Shown in pieces: positions 29,586-38,101 of a DNA stretch of 64,000 nt. Within the stretch, counting starts at the first letter, position 1. The number at the start of each line of letters is the position of its first letter. The stretch comes from Pseudomonas sp. GTDB lineage: Bacteria; Pseudomonadota; Gammaproteobacteria; Pseudomonadales; Pseudomonadaceae. The position numbers and the translations under genes were made by a program. The notes under the pieces were generated by a model that did no database searches, had not been told where the DNA came from, and saw nothing but the letters and a program-made list of their open reading frames with translations. The DNA lies in assembly GCA_022448005.1 (NCBI GenBank), contig JAKUTK010000022.1:1-64000 (forward strand). The letters run 5' to 3'.

Positions 29586-30824
29586 TCAGGACGCCTGCAC
29601 AGCGCCTTCTACATCTCCGTGCGCCATGCACGAAGCTGCAGTAAAAAGCGCATCCGTCGAGGAGTTCAACGCGGTCTCGGCCGAGTCCTGAATCACGCCA
29701 ATGATGAAGCCGACCGCAACGACTTGCATCGCCAGGTCGTTAGAAATTCCGAACAGGCTGCACGCCAGCGGAATCAGCAGCAGCGAGCCGCCTGCAACGC
29801 CAGACGCACCGCAGGCACAGATCGCCGCCAGCAGACTGAGCAGAATTGCGGTTGGGATGTCCACAGCGATACCCAGCGTGTTAACGGCCGCCAGCGTCAA
29901 CACCGTGATGGTAATAGCCGCACCGCCCATGTTGATGGTCGCGCCAAGCGGAATCGAAACCGAATAGGTGTCTTTATGCAGTCCAAGTCGCTCGCACAAC
30001 TGCATGTTCACTGGAATGTTGGCTGCTGAGCTGCGGGTAAAGAACGCGGTTATGCCACTCTCCCGCAAACAGGTCAGCACCAGTGGATAGGGATTCCCAC
30101 GAATCTGCCAGAACACGATCAGAGGGTTAACCACCAGCGCCATGAACAGCATGCTGCCGACCAAAACCATCAACAGCTGTAGGTAACCGGCCAGCGCCGC
30201 GAAACCGGACTCAGCCAGGGTCCCGGCGACCAGTCCGAAAATGCCCAGTGGCGCAAACCCGATAACAACCTTGACGATCAGGGTCACGCCCTCTGACATA
30301 TCGGAGATCAGATCGCGAGTGCTCTGACGAGCATGCCTGAAGGCAAATCCAAGTCCAATTGCCCACGCCAGGATACCGATGAAATTGCCGTCAATCAGCG
30401 CATTGACTGGGTTATCAACCACGTTGAACAGCAACGTTTTTAGAACAGCCCCTACCCCCGCAGGCGGTATGACGTCATTCGCCTGGCTGACCAACGTCAA
30501 ACTCGTCGGAAACACGAAGCTGGCGATAACCGCAACGATTGCAGCACTGACTGTACCCAATGCGTAGAGAACCAGGATTGGGCGAATGTGCGTCGGCTGC
30601 CCCCGCTTGTGGTTAGCCAGTGATGCAGTGACCAGGACGAAGACCAATACCGGCGCGACCGCCTTCAATCCCGCAACGAACAAATCACCCAGCAATCTGA
30701 CCGACGCAGCGGCCTCGGGCCACAGCCAGGCCAGCAAACAGCCGGCAACAAGGCCAACGACAATCTGTGTAACAAGGCTGACTCGGTTATAAGCGCGGAA
30801 TAACTGAGTTGAAAGGCTAGACAT
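29586..30824 (-). CDS. sstT: Serine/threonine:Na+ symporter SstT
   Basis: A 412-residue inner-membrane symporter of the dicarboxylate/amino acid:cation symporter family. It begins [28 protein letters not shown], characteristic of SstT. About eight membrane segments and two re-entrant loops are expected. The serine-rich hairpin motif [14 protein letters not shown], the substrate/Na+ motif [18 protein letters not shown] and the C-terminal [18 protein letters not shown] are present. It takes up serine and threonine with sodium. Convergent with fabB. Confidence 0.95.
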   Translation of the reverse strand: MSSLSTQLFRAYNRVSLVTQIVVGLVAGCLLAWLWPEAAASVRLLGDLFVAGLKAVAPVLVFVLVTASLANHKRGQPTHIRPILVLYALGTVSAAIVAVIASFVFPTSLTLVSQANDVIPPAGVGAVLKTLLFNVVDNPVNALIDGNFIGILAWAIGLGFAFRHARQSTRDLISDMSEGVTLIVKVVIGFAPLGIFGLVAGTLAESGFAALAGYLQLLMVLVGSMLFMALVVNPLIVFWQIRGNPYPLVLTCLRESGITAFFTRSSAANIPVNMQLCERLGLHKDTYSVSIPLGATINMGGAAITITVLTLAAVNTLGIAVDIPTAILLSLLAAICACGASGVAGGSLLLIPLACSLFGISNDLAMQVVAVGFIIGVIQDSAETALNSSTDALFTAASCMAHGDVEGAVQAS

Positions 30825-31100
30825 AATGAAGTCTCGGCGTAGACGGCTGGGTCAGGCGAAGACAATCGCCCTTGAAGCGAAAGCCAATGCCTTGCGAAAA
30901 ACGCCGAATGGTACGCATCTCCTCGCGCCCTGCCCAGCTTTGGGGCAAAAACGGATAGTCGAACTCTCGAACCGATGGTGCTGAATACCTCACCTACCAG
31001 AGCGATGGTCTCGGCTGAGCTAGGCGCTAAGTGCTGATCGATAGACGCGCCGGCCTTGAGATCGCCACCGTGTGTGTACCTCATCCATCACTGCCTCATC
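30825..31100. other. 276-base gap between amidohydrolase and sstT, no gene recognised
   Basis: This gap is likely the sstT leader plus the 3' end region of the amidohydrolase transcript. A minus-strand frame is open from 31084 into sstT (to 30665), but it overlaps the first 160 bases of sstT and has no ribosome site, so I do not call it. Confidence 0.4.
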
Positions 31101-32120
31101 TCATTCACCGCGGCCACGGTTGCGCGGTAGCACGTCGAGGAAATTGTCTCGCGCCACCTTCTGCGCTGTAGGTTCTGACAAAGCATCTAGGAAAGGATCA
31201 AATGCGCGCATTGCTTCACCGACCCCATCAAACCGGCCGACCACATCCGATCCGATCATGAAGCGCGTCGGATGGCGCTCGACCAAGGCAACCCAGGCTG
31301 GGTCGACATTACCGGAACGATCCAGTAGATAAGGCTCCAGCATGGTCCATGACAGATCGATATACAGGTTTGGGTAGTCATCAAGCAGTCGCTTAACGGT
31401 AGGCAAGAGAAAGTCGAGCTTCTTCTGATGCCGATACAACTCCATGCTCGTCCCGGCATGCGCCCAGATGAAACGGGTATGCGGGTGATTTCGCAGCGGC
31501 TCTTCGAGCTCCTCAAGATAGAGCGGATTGCGCTCGCGCTTGGAGGTGATGTTCGAATGCAGCATCACCGGCAGATCGAATTCGGCTGCAAGGTGATACA
31601 CGCGCGTAAGCGCTTCATTGTTGGCGCGCGGTGTGTCGCCCTGCGTCAGGGCGGTTACATCGTCATGCCGAGTAAAGACCTCGCCTAACCCCTGCCAAAG
31701 CCCAGGATCGAGATCCAGCATCCGACGGATGTGCGCATCGGCATTTTTGTCGTTTGGATTGAACCCTGACAGAAACGGGTGGAAGCGTTTGCGCTGGTCT
31801 TCGTCCAGCTCTTTAAGCGCGGCTGCAACTAACACATCTGTCGCGCTGTACCAGTAAACGGCGGCGTCATCTCCTGCGTAGTATCGCGGACGCTTAGGCT
31901 CGTTCTCGTGCCACTTCTTCGCAACCGGAATGCCGCTGATCATCACGTGGTCAATGTTGCTCTCGTCCATGGCCTTGAGCAGTTGCTGCATGCCATCGGT
32001 CTCTTGGAAAAAATCGACGAAATGAAGATGTGAATCGCTGTAGTGGTAATCCCGTGCCTCCACCGGCGTGACGGTAACAACCAGGCACAGCGCCGCGAGA
32101 CAGTTTCGTATATTGAGCAA
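31101..32120 (-). CDS. Exported amidohydrolase-family protein
   Basis: A 339-residue protein with a Sec signal peptide (about 1-22, MLNIRNCLAALCLVVTVTPVEA). The mature protein is an amidohydrolase-2-type TIM barrel: metal motif HLH in YSDSHLHFVDFF (H31, H33), VMLHSNITS, FIWAHAGTSMELY and IGSDVVGRFDG with the usual catalytic Asp. This is the pattern of decarboxylase/lactonase-like amidohydrolases. Location in the periplasm is unusual for the family. Substrate unknown. The ORF ends next to the sstT leader; upstream lies the IS-disrupted htpG terminator, so read-through from htpG into this gene is possible. Confidence 0.83.
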   Translation of the reverse strand: MLNIRNCLAALCLVVTVTPVEARDYHYSDSHLHFVDFFQETDGMQQLLKAMDESNIDHVMISGIPVAKKWHENEPKRPRYYAGDDAAVYWYSATDVLVAAALKELDEDQRKRFHPFLSGFNPNDKNADAHIRRMLDLDPGLWQGLGEVFTRHDDVTALTQGDTPRANNEALTRVYHLAAEFDLPVMLHSNITSKRERNPLYLEELEEPLRNHPHTRFIWAHAGTSMELYRHQKKLDFLLPTVKRLLDDYPNLYIDLSWTMLEPYLLDRSGNVDPAWVALVERHPTRFMIGSDVVGRFDGVGEAMRAFDPFLDALSEPTAQKVARDNFLDVLPRNRGRGE

Positions 32121-32232
32121 CCGATGTCCTCCTAGTGAACAAGCGGATAGACCGTGCCGCCTCGTAGCGGTTCATAACGCCGCAACAGTACCGACGACAA
32201 AGCCCCGCGCCGCGTTCGAAACAAAAAAGGCC

Positions 32233-32243
32233 CGTCAATGACG
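32233..32243. repeat. 11-bp target site duplication, left copy
   Basis: CGTCAATGACG immediately outside the left IS end; an identical copy lies at 32949-32959 outside the right end. Length fits the 9-12 bp duplications of IS4-family elements. Confidence 0.85.
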
Positions 32244-32288
32244 TAATGCTGTTCACTTAAGCATTTGAGTCCAAGCTGGGCCTTCTAG

Positions 32289-32323
32289 AAATCCGATACC
32301 AGTCCTCTGGTATCGGATTTTTT
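32289..32323 (+). terminator. IS-internal terminator hairpin
   Basis: AAATCCGATACCAG (32289-32302), loop TCCT, CTGGTATCGGATTT (32307-32320): a perfect 14-bp stem followed by TTT on the plus strand, between the left IS end and the transposase start. It should shield the transposase gene from outside transcription. Confidence 0.75.
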
Positions 32324-32939
32324 ATGCCCATTCAGCAGCAATTGCTCGACCTCGGTGACCTCTCTCTGATCTGAGTGCCTTCACGCAGAACATACTTGGA
32401 GTGGGTTGCCAGCGCGCTGAACCTCTCGGCGCAAGCCACCATAAGGCGTCGTCGCCTGCCGAGCGATCAGGTGCTCTGGTTGGTGCTGGGCATGGCCCTG
32501 TTCCGAGACGAGCCTGTGCATGAGGTGCCCAGGCGTTTGAATATCTGTGCTCAGGGCCTGGCCTCCGATCAGTTGCTGGCGCGAAGCGGCGTGACTGAAG
32601 CACGTAAGCGGCTGGGGGCTGATTCGGTCGAATCGTTGTTCCGTCCGACGGGCAAACACTGGGGCTGCGAGCGATACGAAGGCGATGGTTGGAAGGGTTT
32701 GCAGGTGTTCGCAGTCGATGGTGCATTGCTGCGAACCCGTCTGCCAGTACATCGCGGTGCAATTGATCGTTATGGCGGCGGCCAACCCGGTTTCGTCAAC
32801 AGGAAGGAGGATGGCTGAATTGCGGGGAGGTGTCGCAGGGCTGTTTCTGGATCACCGTCCAAGGCCGGGGCGGCCAAGAACGGTGAAGATTTCCAAGACC
32901 CGGTATCCGGTGGACCGTAAGGCTGCTCCGCTTAAGTGA
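32324..32939 (+). pseudogene. IS4-family transposase remnant (deleted and frameshifted)
   Basis: The reading starts MPIQQQLLDLGDLSLI at 32324 and hits TGA at 32372. The same frame then gives LEWVASALNLSAQATIRRRR and LPSDQVLWLVLGMALFRDEP, the IS4 N-terminal domain, to the stop at 32816-32818. Another frame reads DLSAFTQNI just after the first stop, so a CT-repeat slippage plus a compensating indel probably caused the early stop. The C-terminal tail is in a third frame (GRPRTVKISKTRYPVDRKAA, ending 32939). The DDE core between them is absent; the deletion junction is near 32818-32830. Confidence 0.85.
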
Positions 32940-32948
32940 ACAGCATTA

Positions 32949-32959
32949 CGTCAATGACG
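32949..32959. repeat. 11-bp target site duplication, right copy
   Basis: CGTCAATGACG, identical to 32233-32243, directly outside the right IS end. Confidence 0.85.
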
Positions 32960-32984
32960 GGCCTTTCAATGAAACAGCTAAAGG

Positions 32985-34892
32985 TTAAGCGGACAGCTCA
33001 ACCAGGAGCTTGTTGAGACGCTGCACATAAGCCGCAGGATCTTTCAGGCTATCGCCAGCCGCGAGCGCAGCCTGATCGAAGAGGATGTGCGACAGGTCGG
33101 CGAATCGGTCTTCATCCGGCTCGGCGTCGAGCTTTTCAATCAGCGGGTGTGCCGGGTTGATCTCGAAGATCGGCTTCGACTCCGGCACCGTCTGTCCGCT
33201 GGCTTCAAGAATCTGACGCATCTGCAGGCCCAAGTCTTGCTCACCGATCGCCAGGATTGCCGGCGAATCAGTCAGACGGTGCGACACTCGCACCTCTGCG
33301 ACCTCGTCACCCAGCGCAGTCTTGAGACGCTCCACCAGTCCTTCCTTCGCTTTGGCAATCTCTTCCTGAGCCTTCTTGTCCTCTTCCGTATCCAGCTTGC
33401 CGAGGTCAAGGTCGCCGCGCGCGACGTCAACGAACTGCTTGCCGTCAAACTCGGTCAGGTAGCTCATCAGCCACTCGTCGATGCGGTCAGTCAGCAGCAA
33501 GACTTCGATGCCTTTCTTGCGGAAGACTTCCAAGTGCGGACTGTTCTTCACCTGTGCATAGGATTCACCGGTGAGGTAGTAAATCTTGTCCTGACCTTCC
33601 TTGGCGCGACCCAGGTAATCAGCCAGCGATACGCCTTGCTCGCCAGATGCATCGTGGGTGGAAGCGAAACGCAGCAGACCTGCGATTTTCTCCTTGTTGG
33701 CGAAGTCCTCCGCAGGGCCCTCTTTCAGAACCTGGCCGAACTGCTTCCAGAAGTTCTTGTAGTCTTCCGGCTTGTCTTTAGCCAGCTTGTCCAGCATGTC
33801 CAGCACGCGCTTGGTCAGCGCCGACTTCATGGAATCGATCACCGGATCCTTCTGCAGGATCTCGCGGGAAACGTTCAACGAGAGGTCATTGGAGTCGACC
33901 ACGCCTTTGATGAAGCGCAGGTACAACGGCAGGAACTCGTCAGCCTGATCCATGATGAAAACGCGCTGGACGTAGAGTTTCAGTCCCTTGGGCGCTTCGC
34001 GCTGGTACAGGTCGAAGGGCGCGCGGCCAGGCACAAACAACAGCGAGGTGTATTCGAGCTTGCCCTCGACCTTGTTGTGGCTCCAAGCCAAGGGATTCTC
34101 GAAGTCGTGACCGACGTGCTTGTAGAACTCCTGATACTCCTCGTCCTTCACCTCGGTGCGTGGACGGGTCCAAAGTGCACTGGCGCGATTGACGGTTTCC
34201 CACTCGGTCTCTGCAGGCTTGTCTTTCTCCTCACCATGAAACTCTTTCGGCAATTCGATCGGCAGCGCGATGTGGTCGGAGTACTTCTTGATGATATTGC
34301 GAAGGCGCCAACCGTCGGCGAATTCCTCTTCGCCAGACTTGAGGTGCAGAACGATGCGGGTGCCGCGCTCCGCCTTGTCGATGTTGGCAACCTCAAAATC
34401 GCCCTCGCCCTTCGAGGACCAGTACACGCCCTCTTCTGCAGAGGTCCCGGCACGGCGGCTGAATACTTCTACCTGCTCCGCGACGATAAAGGCGGAATAG
34501 AAGCCGACGCCAAACTGACCGATCAGATGTGAGTCTTTCTTCTGGTCACCGGTCAGATGCTTCATGAAATCAGCCGTACCCGACTTGGCGATAGTGCCCA
34601 GGTGGGTAATGACATCTTCGCGGTTCATACCGATGCCGTTGTCATCAAGCGTGACAGTCTTGGCATCCTTGTCGAAGCTGACGCGAATCTTCAGGTCCGC
34701 CCCGCCCTCAAGCAGCTCAGGCTTGGCCAACGCTTCGAATCGAAGCTTGTCGGCGGCGTCCGAGGCGTTGGAAATCAACTCGCGAAGGAAGATTTCCTTA
34801 TTCGAATACAAGGAATGAATCATCAGGTGAAGCAGCTGCTTCACTTCGGTCTGGAAGCCCAGGGTTTCTTTGTTTTGAGTCTCCACACTCAT
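32985..34892 (-). CDS. htpG: Chaperone HtpG (Hsp90)
   Basis: A 635-residue bacterial Hsp90. The N-terminal GHKL ATPase domain has the Bergerat motifs [17 protein letters not shown] (E38, N42) and DDNGIGM (83-89), and [14 protein letters not shown] in the lid region. The middle domain includes the [10 protein letters not shown] and LNVSREILQ segments. The C-terminal dimerisation domain ends near [12 protein letters not shown]. It remodels client proteins under heat stress with DnaK. A sigma-32 promoter lies about 60 bases upstream of the start. Its terminator is split by an IS on the other side. Confidence 0.98.
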   Translation of the reverse strand: MSVETQNKETLGFQTEVKQLLHLMIHSLYSNKEIFLRELISNASDAADKLRFEALAKPELLEGGADLKIRVSFDKDAKTVTLDDNGIGMNREDVITHLGTIAKSGTADFMKHLTGDQKKDSHLIGQFGVGFYSAFIVAEQVEVFSRRAGTSAEEGVYWSSKGEGDFEVANIDKAERGTRIVLHLKSGEEEFADGWRLRNIIKKYSDHIALPIELPKEFHGEEKDKPAETEWETVNRASALWTRPRTEVKDEEYQEFYKHVGHDFENPLAWSHNKVEGKLEYTSLLFVPGRAPFDLYQREAPKGLKLYVQRVFIMDQADEFLPLYLRFIKGVVDSNDLSLNVSREILQKDPVIDSMKSALTKRVLDMLDKLAKDKPEDYKNFWKQFGQVLKEGPAEDFANKEKIAGLLRFASTHDASGEQGVSLADYLGRAKEGQDKIYYLTGESYAQVKNSPHLEVFRKKGIEVLLLTDRIDEWLMSYLTEFDGKQFVDVARGDLDLGKLDTEEDKKAQEEIAKAKEGLVERLKTALGDEVAEVRVSHRLTDSPAILAIGEQDLGLQMRQILEASGQTVPESKPIFEINPAHPLIEKLDAEPDEDRFADLSHILFDQAALAAGDSLKDPAAYVQRLNKLLVELSA

Positions 34893-34951
34893 CGTCTTGC
34901 AAACTCCACTTCGTCAATGGCACGGACCGCGACTGCGGCGATGACAAGCAG

Positions 34952-34977
34952 ATGGGGTCTTGTGCGGGAAATTCAAG
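34952..34977 (-). promoter_or_regulatory. sigma-32 heat-shock promoter of htpG
   Basis: On the minus strand CTTGAA (34977-34972) is followed by a 14-base spacer and CCCCAT (34957-34952), continuing CT. This matches the sigma-32 consensus CTTGAA-N13/14-CCCCATnT almost perfectly, 59 bases upstream of the htpG ATG. Confidence 0.85.
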
Positions 34978-35033
34978 TGCAGCCCATGCATGGCAAGCTG
35001 CAGTCTTTCCTGGAGAAGTGTCCAAGGCGCAAG

Positions 35034-36284
35034 CTAAGGCTCTAGCAGCTCGATCAGAACGATATCGTCAGGACTTAAATTGAAAACTGCCTCTCCGGCG
35101 CCCTTCAGCCTTTGCCGGATAGCCAGATTGCCGTCTCGGTCCAGCCCTTTAAAGCGTCCTTCAGCGACTCCCCCTCGCTTAGTCTGTGCGCGTACTTGCA
35201 GGTGCTCGTAACGCTCCGGATTGCGCAGCAACCGGGCCAGGGAAAACCGCTGGCGACGATCGACTCGGGCCGATGCAGTGCTGTCCGGCAGCGACGCTTT
35301 TTTAAAAACGGTCTGCTTGAGCGGCGTTTCGGCTGCGGCGCTCAGAGGGGGAAAAGTGTCATCTTCTACCGCCCAACCCTGGTCACCCTTGCTGATAGCC
35401 AGGTCGAAAAGCTGCGCCGCCCCCTCAATCTTGGCGCTTATCGAGAGCACCAAGCTCGACGCGGGTAAATTGACAGGCGCTACCCTTTCGATGCTCACAT
35501 CCCGCGTCTCGAACCGACGCTGCAAATAATCACCGGCCACATAAGCGAGGGTATCAACCGAGTCATGCGTCAGATCAACGCGACCGGCGCGATAGCGAAG
35601 GTTATCGGTGAACAGTTCGACCTGTCCGCTGAGGCTGGTTTGATAGTGGGCCGGCAAGACCAGGTGGAAGTCACCGACCAGCTTGTTCGGCGGCACCGGC
35701 TGCAGGTTCAGATGCAGGGTATAGCCGCTCTGAATTCGGCGTGCCTCTGGAAGCTCCTGCTCTGGACGCATCCAGTTGATTTCGACCACAGGGGCAGGAT
35801 CAACGTCCTGAGGAAGCACATCGACCTGTACTGCTCCAGATGGCTTTGCACCGAGACGAATGCTCACCTCCTGCCGAGCGAACAGTTGTTCACCTTCACG
35901 CAGCGTCAATACGCCATTAACGTAACTACCGAACTGAGGACTGAACGAACGACCATCAAGCTGGCCGTGCAAACGAAAACTCAGCTGATGGCTCTGAGCC
36001 TGTTCATCCGGCTCGAGCCATTCAAGACTGACAATGGCCGCGACTCGCTCCGGTTCGTGGTTGGCGAGCAAGGTAAATCCGACCACAAGAGGGATAACGC
36101 CCAAACAGGACAGCCCCACCGCCTTCCGCGCGACCCTCCAATACCGGGCCACATACAGCAGCGTCACAGGAGGCAATAGGCTGCCGACGCCCCACAACAA
36201 GCCCGTACCGAACGCCAGAACAACTAACCAGATCAGGCCCGCCAGGATCAGCAGTAGCCCACCCAGTATCAGCAACGCATCCAT
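35034..36284 (-). CDS. conserved membrane protein of unknown function (PA1595-like position)
   Basis: A 416-residue protein with three N-terminal membrane segments (about 3-25, 28-48 and 57-75) and a large periplasmic or extracytoplasmic part. The soluble part is beta-rich and repetitive in character (LTLREGEQLFARQEVSIRLG, YTLHLNLQPVPPNKLVGDFH), reminiscent of a beta-sandwich. The C-terminus ends FNLSPDDIVLIELLEP. I do not recognise a named family. It lies directly upstream of htpG on the same strand, but htpG has its own promoter. I recall a conserved hypothetical gene in this position in PAO1. Confidence 0.75.
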   Translation of the reverse strand: MDALLILGGLLLILAGLIWLVVLAFGTGLLWGVGSLLPPVTLLYVARYWRVARKAVGLSCLGVIPLVVGFTLLANHEPERVAAIVSLEWLEPDEQAQSHQLSFRLHGQLDGRSFSPQFGSYVNGVLTLREGEQLFARQEVSIRLGAKPSGAVQVDVLPQDVDPAPVVEINWMRPEQELPEARRIQSGYTLHLNLQPVPPNKLVGDFHLVLPAHYQTSLSGQVELFTDNLRYRAGRVDLTHDSVDTLAYVAGDYLQRRFETRDVSIERVAPVNLPASSLVLSISAKIEGAAQLFDLAISKGDQGWAVEDDTFPPLSAAAETPLKQTVFKKASLPDSTASARVDRRQRFSLARLLRNPERYEHLQVRAQTKRGGVAEGRFKGLDRDGNLAIRQRLKGAGEAVFNLSPDDIVLIELLEP

Positions 36285-36325
36285 TCAACACCTTCGAGAC
36301 AGCTACAGTAGCGCCGGCTGGCCTG

Positions 36326-36772
36326 TCAGGGCTCGTTGACCTTGAAATGGCAACGCGCAGTCGCGATCGGCTCAGCCTGGTTGGTTTGCCAGGCTGTCAC
36401 AGCAACATTGGCTACACGACGTCCCTGGCGCCAGACCTGGCAGGCGGCAAAGGTGTCACGATAGTGACCCGCTCGAAGATAATCTATCGAGAAGTCGATG
36501 ATTTTGGGCAAATGTGGCGCGCCCATGAACATCAACAGATGGAGCATCGCCGCATGCTCCATGAAGCCCGCAATCACCCCGCCGTGGATCGCCGGAAGCG
36601 TAGGGTTTCCGATGTTGTCCTGATTCTTTGGAAGCCGGAACACCATTTCATCGCCCAGTCGCAAACACTCAATACCGATTAGACGGGCGTACGGCACCAT
36701 TTTTAAGAGTGCGTCATAGTCATTGCTGGCGTGCGCTTCACTGACCAGAGCATCGAGATTCAGTGCGCTCAT
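36326..36772 (-). CDS. PaaI-type hotdog thioesterase
   Basis: A 148-residue 4HBT-family protein. The hotdog signature PTLPAIHGGVIAGFMEHAAMLHLL has the HGG loop and the acidic residue of the helix. DYLRAGHYRDTFAACQVWRQGRRVANVAV is the following strand region of PaaI/YigI-like enzymes. It is translationally coupled (overlap 36769-36772) to the next thioesterase gene, so two related hotdog proteins form one operon and may act as a heterologous pair. Substrate unknown. Confidence 0.86.
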   Translation of the reverse strand: MSALNLDALVSEAHASNDYDALLKMVPYARLIGIECLRLGDEMVFRLPKNQDNIGNPTLPAIHGGVIAGFMEHAAMLHLLMFMGAPHLPKIIDFSIDYLRAGHYRDTFAACQVWRQGRRVANVAVTAWQTNQAEPIATARCHFKVNEP

Positions 36773-37227
36773 TGCGGCGCCTCCGAACTTGTCATCAAGC
36801 TATTCTTGCCCATGCGCATGAACGCACCGACTACGTGGGCGATTGGTTCATTGATATCGCGCTGGTAAGCGACTCCACGGGTAAAAATGACCGTCGGCGT
36901 CACGCGGTAGCACTCGGCAAAGCCAAACACGTCGTGATTGGGCTCGGCGGGATGCATGTAATCGATGCGCAAATCGAGTGTGGGGCAGATCTCAAGCTCA
37001 GGCAGCGCGCACGCCGTCGAGATCCCACAAGTGGTATCCATCAGGGTGGTAATCGCTCCGCCGTGAACGAGCCCGCTTTCGGGATTGCTGACGATCTTTT
37101 CGCTATAGGGGAGGCGCAACGTGAGCCCCTTGGCATCTGCATGCTCGACACGCATGCCGAGCACCTGACAGTGACGTAACAGGGAAAGGAAGCGCTGGGT
37201 ACGCTCCAGTATCAGACTATCGCTCAT
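36769..37227 (-). CDS. PaaI-type hotdog thioesterase
   Basis: A 152-residue hotdog protein, paralogous in fold to its neighbour. The core is SGLVHGGAITTLMDTTCGISTA with HGG and the D of the helix where its partner has E, and LDLRIDYMHPAEPNHDVFGFAECYRV. First gene of the pair. The family hydrolyses aryl- or acyl-CoA thioesters. The D/E difference at the catalytic position between the two neighbours suggests different substrate or mechanism classes. Confidence 0.86.
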   Translation of the reverse strand: MSDSLILERTQRFLSLLRHCQVLGMRVEHADAKGLTLRLPYSEKIVSNPESGLVHGGAITTLMDTTCGISTACALPELEICPTLDLRIDYMHPAEPNHDVFGFAECYRVTPTVIFTRGVAYQRDINEPIAHVVGAFMRMGKNSLMTSSEAPQ

Positions 37228-37283
37228 GCGGACTCTCAGAGAAGATCAAGCCGCGCAGTTTAGCGGCTCTACCTGCGTGAGCC

Positions 37284-38009
37284 CTACTCCTTAGGTTGCT
37301 CGACAGGCAATGTTGGCGTGAACACCATGACTTCAAGTACATCGGAATGAAATTCGCGGCGATAAAGAACCAGCACCACACCGGTGGTCACCACCATGAA
37401 GAACCACGGATGAATGAACCAGGACAAGGTAGCCATCCCGAAGTAATACGCCCTCAGACCGAAATTAAACTGGTTTGCGGCCATTGAGATAACTCTGGCG
37501 GCCCGCTCGGCGAACGACTTGCGCTCAAGATCGCTCACATTACGCTCACCGGCCATGGGTGCCGAGGCCACCAGTACTGCAGCGAAGTTGTATTGCCGCA
37601 TGCACCAGCTGAACGTGAAAAAGGCATAAACGAAGACGACCGCCAACGCCAACAGCTTGATTTCGGATAGCCCACGGCTTACCGGCTGCGCAAAGGGCAA
37701 GTCTGCCAACAGTGAAACAGCACGTTCCGACGCGCCAAGCGCGGTCAAAATGCCGGCCAGAATGATCAAGGTACTGGAGGCGAAAAACGCCGCGTTGCGC
37801 TCCAGATTGCCGATCACATTGGCATCGGCAATGCGGTTATCGCGCAGCAGCATGCGTCGCATCCAGTCCTGGCGATAAAGATGCAGGACGCTGGCGAGGC
37901 ATGCCGTGTCCCTGCCTCGCCAGCTTGCGTAGCGGGTGTAGCCGACCCAGCACAGCACGAACCACGCGACCGCGATCAGATGAGGCAGCAGATGACTGGG
38001 AATAGACAT
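37284..38009 (-). CDS. DUF599 family membrane protein
   Basis: A 241-residue inner-membrane protein with about five membrane segments: HLIAVAWFVLCWVGYTRYAS, ASSTLIILAGILTALG, IKLLALAVVFVYAFFTFSW and MATLSWFIHPWFFMVVTTGVVL among them. The DUF599 pattern RRMLLRDNRIADANVIGNLERNAAFFASS is clear (residues about 51-79). Function unknown. It lies between braB and the thioesterase pair on the minus strand. Confidence 0.88.
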   Translation of the reverse strand: MSIPSHLLPHLIAVAWFVLCWVGYTRYASWRGRDTACLASVLHLYRQDWMRRMLLRDNRIADANVIGNLERNAAFFASSTLIILAGILTALGASERAVSLLADLPFAQPVSRGLSEIKLLALAVVFVYAFFTFSWCMRQYNFAAVLVASAPMAGERNVSDLERKSFAERAARVISMAANQFNFGLRAYYFGMATLSWFIHPWFFMVVTTGVVLVLYRREFHSDVLEVMVFTPTLPVEQPKE

Positions 38010-38101
38010 GACAATCCTCTGGACACATGCGCGTGATTATAACCAGCGGAACCGCTGACCAGGCACCCGGGTGACCAGTCCTACGCCAGGACCAACGGGC
38101 C

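Larger units (their letters stand above)
32244..32948 (+). mobile_element. internally deleted IS4-family element (about 705 bp)
   Basis: Perfect 19-bp terminal inverted repeats TAATGCTGTTCACTTAAGC (32244-32262) and its complement (32930-32948) bound the element, with an 11-bp direct repeat outside. Inside are the start and end of an IS4-type transposase gene, but the middle with the DDE catalytic core is missing, so it cannot transpose by itself. A hairpin with T-run at 32289-32326 near the left end blocks read-through into the transposase, a common IS feature. A complete relative would be about twice as long. The intact ends suggest it could still be moved by a full-length relative in the genome. 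Confidence 0.88.
32223..32966 (-). terminator. htpG Rho-independent terminator, split by an IS
   Basis: Joining the sequences outside the insertion recreates a hairpin: AAAGGCCCGTCA (32226-32237) pairs with TGACGGGCCTTT (32955-32966), a 12-bp stem with a one-base gap between the arms (in practice a CAATG loop). On the minus strand it is followed by a T-run (A-run at 32223-32228). This is a normal terminator for htpG. The IS now separates the arms by more than 700 bases and puts the T-run on the far side. Confidence 0.75.

Noticed and set aside
30665-31084. Minus-strand frame of 139 codons overlapping the sstT start
   Set aside because: Would overlap sstT by 160 bases, has no ribosome site and no similarity I know.
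32244-32948. Functional autonomous insertion sequence
   Set aside because: The transposase lacks its catalytic core and is frame-disrupted; the element is about half the normal length.
33087-34532. 481-codon plus-strand open frame opposite htpG
   Set aside because: Shadow of htpG codon usage; no ribosome site and no recognisable domain.
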